27,628 bases of DNA from an uncultured Phascolarctobacterium sp. (GTDB taxonomy: Bacteria > Bacillota > Negativicutes > Acidaminococcales > Acidaminococcaceae), in NCBI GenBank assembly GCA_958448515.1, contig CAUDEF010000024.1, positions 1-27,628 of the forward strand, in the 5' to 3' direction. The notes under the pieces were generated by a model. That model had not been told where the DNA came from. It worked only from the letters and a program-made list of their open reading frames with translations, and searched no databases. Position numbers and translations under genes: made by a program. Below, piece by piece: positions 21,534 to 27,628 of this stretch (positions within the stretch are counted from its first letter, which is position 1; each line of letters opens with the position of its first letter).

Positions 21534-21553
21534 AAATTCATCTTCATTTAAAA

Positions 21554-21637
21554 TCAAAACGCATATACAGCCTGTACGCTGCCGCTGAATCCTTCACGCT
21601 GTCCGGTATAGCCGCGCATGCTGAGGTCAAAGCTCCA
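21554..21637 (-). pseudogene. 3' remnant of an outer-membrane beta-barrel (autotransporter-type) gene
   Basis: 27 codons read WSFDLSMRGYTGQREGFSGS and then VQAVYAF before a TGA. This is a typical last pair of barrel strands: alternating polar and hydrophobic residues ending in an aromatic-x-Phe C-terminus, as required for outer-membrane assembly. A TAG lies directly before the Trp codon and the ATPase gene's stop is only 17 bp upstream, so there is no start and no room for the rest of the gene. It is not the same sequence as the end of the autotransporter at 23117. The body of the gene was evidently replaced or deleted when the ATPase gene arrived. Confidence 0.72.
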
Positions 21638-21654
21638 CTAATATTTATTCTGTT

Positions 21655-22854
21655 TTATTTAAGCATCCAGTCTAATACATTCAATCTCTTTATACCATTA
21701 TAATCTGCCATTGGGTCTTCATCTAAAGTTAAAAGCAGTTTGGGATAATGGTCCGCTATTTTCTGTAAAGACTGCAATTCCCGTTTTAAAGTCTGTTCAT
21801 CTCTCACTGTAGCCGCAACCTGAACATACATGGTTTCTTCCTGGCTGACAGCTATAAAATCAACCTCAAAGGAATCTACCTTGCCAACGGAAACATCATA
21901 TCCTCTGCGCAGCAATTCCAGATAAACTATATTTTCCAGAATATGACCTGCATCGAAAGCACGCTGTCCCAAAAGCATAGTTCGCAACGACATATCAACT
22001 GCATAGTATTTTTCATTACCCCGCAAATGCTGCCTTCCTTTTATATTATACCTTCTGGCAGGATAAATAATAAAAGCTTCCTGCAGAGCCTGCAAATATT
22101 TTTCTACTGTACGAACATCAATTTTTCTTCCTGCACTTGTCATAGTATCAGTAATTTTTTTGACGGATAATTCACTGCCGATATTATCAAAAACAAATCT
22201 AACTACACTTTGCAGCATTAAGGGATCTGAAATATTTTTCCACGTCATAATATCTTTAATAACAACTGTATTGTAAATACCCTCCAGATAATCATACAGC
22301 TGCTGATTTTCCTGAAACATTAAAGCTCCCGGAAAAGCTCCTGTTTCCAGATATTTTTTATATAAAGCAGATGCAGGCAGCCTGGGGAAAGCCGCAGAAA
22401 ACTCTTTTAAAGATAAAGGCAGCATTTTGATTTCCATATACCTGCCGGAAATAAGTGTTGCCAGTTCACTGGAAAGCATATAAGCATTGGAGCCGGTAAT
22501 ATATATGTCAAAGTTTTCCCGCAAATTTAAACTGTTAATTACAGCCGGAAAATCAGCAACATTTTGAATCTCATCAAAGAAAAGATAATATTCTTTATCT
22601 GCAGATGTGTTGTTTATAATATATTCATGCAATGCTTCCGGATTAAGCAGCTTTCTGTAAGTAAAATCTTCAAAATTAATTTTAATTATCTGCTGCTGTG
22701 TAATACCGCAGGTGAGCAGATAATCTGCAAACATCTGCATAAGCGTAGATTTTCCGCAGCGACGAATACCGGTTATTATTTTTATAACAGGTTTGTTTTT
22801 TAACGCAATTAATTTATTCAAATACTCCTGACGCTGTATATATTCTTTCAGCAT
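21655..22854 (-). CDS. AAA ATPase with C-terminal DUF4143 (AAA_14 family)
   Basis: A 399-residue ATP-binding protein of the widespread AAA_14/DUF4143 family. Walker A is GIRRCGKSTLMQM near residues 31-43, Walker B is YYLFFDEIQN, and sensor-like YITGSNAYMLSSELATLISG follows. The C-terminal half (LENIVYLELLRRGYDVSVGK...VDFIAVSQ) is the DUF4143 part, with a nuclease-like E..D..VDF pattern. The cellular role of the family is unknown; members are often strain-variable. The frame opens at 22863, but AAGGAG fits the ATG at 22854 (MLKEYIQRQ) at 8-nt spacing. Base composition is more AT-rich than the metabolic operons, and the gene abuts a barrel-gene remnant, both signs of acquisition. Confidence 0.88.
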   Translation of the reverse strand: MLKEYIQRQEYLNKLIALKNKPVIKIITGIRRCGKSTLMQMFADYLLTCGITQQQIIKINFEDFTYRKLLNPEALHEYIINNTSADKEYYLFFDEIQNVADFPAVINSLNLRENFDIYITGSNAYMLSSELATLISGRYMEIKMLPLSLKEFSAAFPRLPASALYKKYLETGAFPGALMFQENQQLYDYLEGIYNTVVIKDIMTWKNISDPLMLQSVVRFVFDNIGSELSVKKITDTMTSAGRKIDVRTVEKYLQALQEAFIIYPARRYNIKGRQHLRGNEKYYAVDMSLRTMLLGQRAFDAGHILENIVYLELLRRGYDVSVGKVDSFEVDFIAVSQEETMYVQVAATVRDEQTLKRELQSLQKIADHYPKLLLTLDEDPMADYNGIKRLNVLDWMLK

Positions 22855-22869
22855 ATGCATCACTCCTTA

Positions 22870-22967
22870 ACTACATTATAATGTAGTTACAGTAATATTT
22901 TCAAGATAAAAGTGCATTGCAATGTAGTTTTATTATATTCTAAAGCTATTTAAAGCATTACAATGTA
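22870..22967 (-). promoter_or_regulatory. Promoter of the ATPase gene with three phased palindromic operators
   Basis: ACTACATTATAATGTAGT (22870-22887) is a perfect 18-bp palindrome. It contains the -10 box TATAAT, with TTGAAA 18 bp upstream on the minus strand. Related palindromic cores CATTGCAATG (22915-22924, followed by TAGT) and CATTACAATG (22956-22965, followed by TA) lie upstream. The three centres are 22878.5, 22919.5 and 22960.5, exactly 41 bp apart, about four helical turns. This suggests cooperative binding of a dimeric repressor on one face of DNA, possibly autoregulation. Confidence 0.6.
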
Positions 22968-22990
22968 TATTATTTAAAACCTGAAAACAC

Positions 22991-23018
22991 AAAAAGAACC
23001 GGAAATTTCCGGTTCTTT
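22991..23018 (-). terminator. Second terminator downstream of the autotransporter
   Basis: A perfect palindrome, AAAGAACCGGAAA facing TTTCCGGTTCTTT (22993-23018), followed by a U run on the minus strand. It lies between the autotransporter's first terminator and the ATPase promoter. Confidence 0.7.
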
Positions 23019-23068
23019 GTACGATATTTTAATTACAGTTTAGTAAATCATAATTAAGTAAATTGCAA

Positions 23069-23099
23069 AAAAACAGCCGGCATAATGCCGACTGTTTTT
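23069..23099 (-). terminator. Terminator of the autotransporter gene
   Basis: AAAAACAGCCGGCA (23069-23082) pairs with TGCCGACTGTTTTT (23086-23099), one mismatch, TAA loop, then seven Us on the minus strand, 18 bp after the stop codon. Confidence 0.85.
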
Positions 23100-23116
23100 C
23101 TTTTTATGCTGTTAAA

Positions 23117-26100
23117 TTAGAAAGTGAATGTCATGTTAGCCATCCATTTATTGGCTTTTACAGTATCACCTTTCTGATATTCATAGCCTAAGCTGTAGAT
23201 AACATTTGCTTTTTCTGCTTCTACTGCAAAACGGCTTATGAAGCTGCCGCTGTCTGCTGTGTCAAAGCCAAAGCCATCTGCTGCTCCGTTGAGGCTTACT
23301 GTCTGGTTGGTATCTCTGTCGCCCATTGCCCATACATAGCCTGCTTCTACTACCGGACGGATTGTCCAGTCGCCTTTTTGCGCTTCGCAGCTGTAGGTTA
23401 CGCCTACAGGCAGCAGCCACAGGTTTTGTTCGTCTACATCATAGCTCATGCCAATGCTGTTGGTGTAGTTGCCTGTACCAATGTGCATGTAACGCAGTCC
23501 CGCATAGGGTACAAAGTGACCAATTCCTGCTTCTACTTTCTGTTCTGCTCTTACACCAATGCTGAATACGTCGGTGTCTGCATCTGCAGTGAGTTTGTAG
23601 CCGCTGTTTTGTTGGGTTATGTCACTGCTGCCATGCATGTAGGTAATATCACCGAGTACTGCGCTGTTACCGTTGTCAATACGTCCGTATACGGATGCGC
23701 CGTAGTATTCTGCCTCGTTTTTGGTGTAGGAAGCAATATTGCTGTTAGTTACATCGCCTTCAATGTAGCTGAGGGCAATACCTGCTGTTGCTTTGCCGTT
23801 TTTGTACAGGTCACTGCCTACTACGATGCCGTTGTACTGGAGGTCGTAGTCAGCGTTGATGCCGCCAAGGCTGATGCCTTCAATGTTTTCTTTGTTATGT
23901 ACATAGTGTGCCCAGATGTCTTTATCCTGGTCGCCATGGGTTGCAATGGAGAGATGATCTGCTACTGCATCGGTCATGGCGTTGCTTACGCTGTAGGCTG
24001 CATGGTTTACGCCGCCCATTTCGCCCATGTTTGCTGCACTGTTGAAGGCTGCAACCTGAGCATCTTTGGTAACATTGTTGTTGCTGTTTGCTGCTGCGTT
24101 GAAGAAGCCATATGCTGCATTGTCATCTGTACCTACTTCTAAAGTTTTATCAACAACATCAGCAATTACTACTGCGCCAGTGCCGTAAACATTGTCTACT
24201 TTGTCATAGCTTGCGGTAACATTGAAAGTACTGTCATTATCTGTGTCACCAGCAAATACTAACAGAGAGTTGTCGGAAATAATATTGTCATTTTCCCAAC
24301 CAGTATCGGATCCAGAAATTACTTTATAGGTTTCACCTTTTTTAGCGTTATCGATGAAAAGTTTTGCACCGTCAGCAATAATTGCAGTTGTTACACCGCT
24401 CAAAGCTGCGTTATCTTTAATGCTTTGACCATCAACCATGGTTACAGAGTTATCCGCTGCGGTGAAAGTACCGCCACTAACAGTACCAAAATCCTCTGCT
24501 TCAGCTTTGCTGCCATCTACAACAATAGCACCATTTGTACCATCAAGTGTCTGATTACCGGCAATGTAAAGAGCTGCGGTAATATCATTTTCGCCAAAAG
24601 TCAGACCGGTTTTAGCAAACATTTCTTTCGCTGCCTGGCTGTCTGCTGTACCTACACCAACATAGTTGTTGCGTCCAATAAGTACTGTACCGTCAACATC
24701 AGCTATACTACCATTATCTACAAACGCAATACCGTGAGTACCAGCTTCCTGATCCCATGCAGGGTCAAAGCAGATGGTCGCACCATTTAAATTAGCATCT
24801 TCAATGGAGGTGCTGGCAGTTTTATCAGCAGTACCAACATTGATAACTGCACCACTTGCGCCAGCTAAAGTACCTACATTTACAGTACCAGTAATAGTGC
24901 TAGTTGTATTTTCTTTTACAGTAACATTAGCATTCAACACACCGCTTGCTGCGTCAAGATTACCGCCATTTAAGGTTACGCCACCAGTAATATTAGTTTG
25001 TCCGTTAGTGGTCAAGTTACTATCCGCATTAACAGTTACGCTGCCATTTAAGGTGTATTCAGTTTCGGAAGTTGCCAGAGCGTTACCGATAGTGAAAGAG
25101 CCTTTGTTATTTGTTACTCCATCAACATTGGTACCGCTATCCAAACCAACAACAACTTTAACTCCATCACCAGCAGGTTCCGCACCATTAACAGTAATAA
25201 TATTACCGCCTGCACTGCCGCCCAGGGTTACGTTTTTGTCATTAGTAATAACCATGCCAGCAGAGCCACTAGCTAAGTTGAGGCTGCCTGCATTAAATCC
25301 GTTAGTAACAGAATCTTTAATAGTAATGCTTTCAATCTCTTGCTCACCACTTACAACAGCACCAACCAAAAGGTTATTATCTGCCTCAACAGTTACTTTA
25401 TCAAGAGCAATGTCATCACCAACAGAAGCAGCATCATCTACAGAAATCTTATTATCTTCAATGCCACCTACTAAATCACCTGTCATTACAATACCGGTAT
25501 TGCTGGTTTTATCTCCTTCATACTTATGTTCGCCCATAGCTTCAACTGCAGATTTAACAAAGTCAAAAGTATATTCTGCATCAGTTAAGCTTACGGTACC
25601 GCTTTCAAAAGTAACTTTATTTTCTGTACTTTCCAAAATATCACTAACAGTACCTATTGCAGTAACAGTACTTCCATCATTAGTGAATATCTGGTCAGCA
25701 GTTGTAGAAAGTACACCGGAATCTTTTAATACAAGTTTGCCGCCACCGGTAATATCATTTGCAATATCACTAGTAGTAAAAGTTGCTCCATTTAAGTTAA
25801 CAACTCCGCTTTGGATGTATAACTGACCACTCATATTACCACCAGCAAGGTTGATAGTGCCGCTATTAGTAGAAGTAAACTCTGTATCTTTTTCATTGAA
25901 TACAGAATTACCGGCAATATTAATCACGCTGTTTTCTCCGTCAGCAACAACGTCACCAACTAAAGAAACAGTTTTGCCTTCGCTGCCGACTGTGATAGTG
26001 CCTCCATCACTAGCATACAAAGCTTTTGCATCAGTGTTTCCATATGCATTAATAGTGGTATCACCTAAAATTTCAACACTACCTACAGATATATACTTAT

Positions 26101-27424
26101 CATAAAAATTACCTGCATAAACGCCAACTGCTTCATTATAAGAAGTATCTCCAGTTGCAGAACCAACGTTTATAGTAGTTGCTGTATCTTCGCTCACACT
26201 TATTTTAGCTCCTACATCTGCCCTTAAACCATAAGCAATCTGATTATGTGCACTTTTTGGAGTAACAGTTACATTTAATTTTTTGGCCGCAACAGTTACA
26301 TCATCTCCATGAGCATAAATACCTGCAGTACCATTTGTATTACCATCATTTGTGCTCTCAACACCTGCGCCAAAAATATTTATATTAAATTCTTCAACAT
26401 TTTCAGAAACTTGAGTGCCTGTAAAAATACCTATAGCATTGGATGTACCTTGTCCATTATCAGTATTAACTTCACCAATAATATTAACTATGCCATTATT
26501 GAATTTAGCAATACCAGTTCCACCAATTCCATTTACACCATAATCAGATTCAGCTTTTAATGTGGTTTTATCAGCATTAAATTCAACAAAACCGCCAGAT
26601 ATTAAATTTATATTTTGAGCTGTATAATCTTCATTAATAGATGTTAAATTTACTTCATTGCTATTGAATATGACTTTAGATTTCGAACCTTCAATAACTA
26701 CATCATTTGCCCAATTACTGCCACCACTTTTATTGGAGTCATTTGTAATATTAGTTATATCAGAATTAAAAACAACAGTTGTTTCTACATCATATTTAGA
26801 GGCACTCTGAACAGTGTTAACTTGTACATTATCTCCATATGTAACTAAGTTCGTTAAGCCACCATTAAACTCAACATATCCTCCCTCCCAGCAGTTAACT
26901 GCATTTACAAATCCACCATTTTTACCATTTACTTCTAAATTTATATCACCATTCAGTACTGTCTTACCATCATTCCAACAATCAACAGCGACAATATATT
27001 TACCTGCTCCTTGCAAATCAAAATTTATATCGCCGTTTAATCGAAGGGTTCCACCATTATTATTGCGTATGGCTCTTATCTCTTTCATCATATCAACTGC
27101 AGTAACATTTAATTTATCAAAATTCAATGTTAAATCTATACCATCTTCAGCAGCTATAGCATAAATTCTGCTATCGCCACTTTCAGCCTGCGCGTTTATG
27201 GTAATATCACCATCAGTTGAATATTCTTTGCCATCAGCAACTATATAGGCATATCTACCAGAACCATTACCTTCAACCTCTTGTTTTCCAATTGTTAATT
27301 CATTACCTTCACTATCAACAGGATTAGCCCAAACACACTGTACTCCCCCAACGGACAGTACGCCGGCAGCTAAAATACTGCACAAAATCTTTTTACTAAG
27401 CTCTTTTTTGCCTGCACTCTGCAT
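23117..27424 (-). CDS. Autotransporter adhesin-like protein (type Va secretion)
   Basis: A 1,435-residue surface protein. It begins with a signal peptide (KKELSKKILCSILAAGVLSVGG, cleavage probably after VWA/VWAN near residue 33). A long passenger (about 35-1160) follows, rich in Gly, Asn, Thr, Ser, Val and Asp and with repeated short strands such as NLNGATF, INVGSATGD and VTLNGGNLDA, typical of a parallel beta-helix. The last 272 residues (from about 1164, GDQDKDIWAHYVHNKENIEG) form the translocator barrel, ending NKWMANMTFTF with the C-terminal Phe. The ATG at 27424 follows GAAAGGACTGAGAAT. No catalytic protease motif was seen. A role in adhesion or biofilm is a family-level inference. The passenger DNA gives long antisense open frames that are artefacts. 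Confidence 0.93.
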   Translation of the reverse strand: MQSAGKKELSKKILCSILAAGVLSVGGVQCVWANPVDSEGNELTIGKQEVEGNGSGRYAYIVADGKEYSTDGDITINAQAESGDSRIYAIAAEDGIDLTLNFDKLNVTAVDMMKEIRAIRNNNGGTLRLNGDINFDLQGAGKYIVAVDCWNDGKTVLNGDINLEVNGKNGGFVNAVNCWEGGYVEFNGGLTNLVTYGDNVQVNTVQSASKYDVETTVVFNSDITNITNDSNKSGGSNWANDVVIEGSKSKVIFNSNEVNLTSINEDYTAQNINLISGGFVEFNADKTTLKAESDYGVNGIGGTGIAKFNNGIVNIIGEVNTDNGQGTSNAIGIFTGTQVSENVEEFNINIFGAGVESTNDGNTNGTAGIYAHGDDVTVAAKKLNVTVTPKSAHNQIAYGLRADVGAKISVSEDTATTINVGSATGDTSYNEAVGVYAGNFYDKYISVGSVEILGDTTINAYGNTDAKALYASDGGTITVGSEGKTVSLVGDVVADGENSVINIAGNSVFNEKDTEFTSTNSGTINLAGGNMSGQLYIQSGVVNLNGATFTTSDIANDITGGGKLVLKDSGVLSTTADQIFTNDGSTVTAIGTVSDILESTENKVTFESGTVSLTDAEYTFDFVKSAVEAMGEHKYEGDKTSNTGIVMTGDLVGGIEDNKISVDDAASVGDDIALDKVTVEADNNLLVGAVVSGEQEIESITIKDSVTNGFNAGSLNLASGSAGMVITNDKNVTLGGSAGGNIITVNGAEPAGDGVKVVVGLDSGTNVDGVTNNKGSFTIGNALATSETEYTLNGSVTVNADSNLTTNGQTNITGGVTLNGGNLDAASGVLNANVTVKENTTSTITGTVNVGTLAGASGAVINVGTADKTASTSIEDANLNGATICFDPAWDQEAGTHGIAFVDNGSIADVDGTVLIGRNNYVGVGTADSQAAKEMFAKTGLTFGENDITAALYIAGNQTLDGTNGAIVVDGSKAEAEDFGTVSGGTFTAADNSVTMVDGQSIKDNAALSGVTTAIIADGAKLFIDNAKKGETYKVISGSDTGWENDNIISDNSLLVFAGDTDNDSTFNVTASYDKVDNVYGTGAVVIADVVDKTLEVGTDDNAAYGFFNAAANSNNNVTKDAQVAAFNSAANMGEMGGVNHAAYSVSNAMTDAVADHLSIATHGDQDKDIWAHYVHNKENIEGISLGGINADYDLQYNGIVVGSDLYKNGKATAGIALSYIEGDVTNSNIASYTKNEAEYYGASVYGRIDNGNSAVLGDITYMHGSSDITQQNSGYKLTADADTDVFSIGVRAEQKVEAGIGHFVPYAGLRYMHIGTGNYTNSIGMSYDVDEQNLWLLPVGVTYSCEAQKGDWTIRPVVEAGYVWAMGDRDTNQTVSLNGAADGFGFDTADSGSFISRFAVEAEKANVIYSLGYEYQKGDTVKANKWMANMTFTF

Positions 27425-27456
27425 ATTCTCAGTCCTTTCAAAGATTTTTCTTTTTT

Positions 27457-27528
27457 ATTATGAATAGTTATCATTTTATCTATAATAACTATTCATAATC
27501 ATTATACGCCACCTTCTCCCCCCCGCAA
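27457..27528 (-). promoter_or_regulatory. Autotransporter promoter overlapped by a perfect 15-bp inverted repeat (Fur-like)
   Basis: On the minus strand TTGCGG (27528-27523), 16 bp, and TATAAT (27506-27501) predict a start near 27495. ATTATGAATAGTTAT (27457-27471) and ATAACTATTCATAAT (27485-27499) form a perfect inverted repeat with a 13-bp spacer over and just after the start. The stretch TCATAATCATTATAC at 27493-27507 matches 12 of 15 bases of the Fur 7-1-7 pattern, so iron-dependent repression is possible. A leader hairpin is the alternative. Confidence 0.55.
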
Positions 27529-27628
27529 GCATTTGTACGCAAAAGTTTTTTTATAAAAAACTTTTGCGTAATTACGTTAATTTTTTATTTAACGTCCCGT
27601 TTCTTTTGAACGGGACGTTACTTGTAGG
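27529..27628. other. Hairpin-rich right edge of the window
   Basis: No gene is seen. A 16-bp perfect stem (TACGCAAAAGTTTTTT at 27536-27551, AAAAAACTTTTGCGTA at 27555-27570) with a 3-nt loop and A/T-rich flanks may be a bidirectional terminator of the next gene. A second 12-bp perfect stem TAACGTCCCGTT / AACGGGACGTTA lies at 27590-27620 and has no U tract. Confidence 0.6.

Noticed and set aside
24774..25826. A 350-codon plus-strand frame inside the autotransporter gene.
   Set aside because: It is antisense to the passenger region, low in complexity (Pro, Leu, Ser, Thr, Val), and lacks a ribosome site. It follows from the biased codons of the beta-helix repeats.

Overview
The window looks like part of a chromosome from a diderm Firmicute of the Negativicutes, most plausibly an Acidaminococcales succinate fermenter such as Phascolarctobacterium. 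Reasons: a complete set of genes converting succinate to propionate through a biotin-dependent, sodium-pumping methylmalonyl-CoA decarboxylase; strong Firmicute-type GGAGG ribosome sites; and an autotransporter, which needs an outer membrane. The genus is an inference from gene content. Every protein gene found is on the minus strand, so transcription runs from high to low coordinates.

Metabolic half (1-12.9 kb). A 9-gene operon runs from about 12.7 kb to 3.4 kb: CoA transferase (scpC), methylmalonyl-CoA mutase large and small subunits, meaB, epimerase, and decarboxylase subunits mmdA, mmdD, mmdC and mmdB. Together they import no substrate but convert succinate to propionyl-CoA plus CO2, recycle CoA onto new succinate, and couple decarboxylation to Na+ export. 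A partial DASS/SLC13 dicarboxylate carrier at the left edge is a likely succinate importer. Between the two lies a second, partial decarboxylase module: another mmdB and a 43-residue membrane-anchor protein resembling only the N-terminus of MmdD. The two mmdB genes are identical over 1,004 bp and diverge abruptly at both ends.

The 727-bp space upstream of the small module is the most interesting part of the window. It holds two outward-facing promoters, each with a CRP/FNR-like site at about -41. The left one serves the mmdB module. The right one fires into a gene-free stretch ending at rho-independent terminators. The predicted ~135-nt RNA carries a 29-nt segment that would pair, with one mismatch, with the ribosome site and start codon of the operonic mmdB but not the second mmdB.

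Hydrogenase half (12.9-21.4 kb). An HndABCD-type NAD(P)-linked [FeFe] hydrogenase (four subunits plus an interposed HATPase protein) follows a second operon of DRTGG protein, anti-sigma-type ATPase, H-cluster-like iron-sulfur protein, second DRTGG protein and PHP phosphoesterase. The second operon looks like a regulatory or sensory partner of the hydrogenase.

Accessory right end (21.4-27.6 kb). An AAA/DUF4143 ATPase gene lies directly against a 27-codon remnant of an outer-membrane beta-barrel gene and is preceded by three palindromes spaced exactly 41 bp apart. Then comes a 1,435-residue autotransporter with its own terminators and a promoter overlapped by a perfect 15-bp inverted repeat. 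No tRNA, rRNA, CRISPR array, transposase or integrase was seen.
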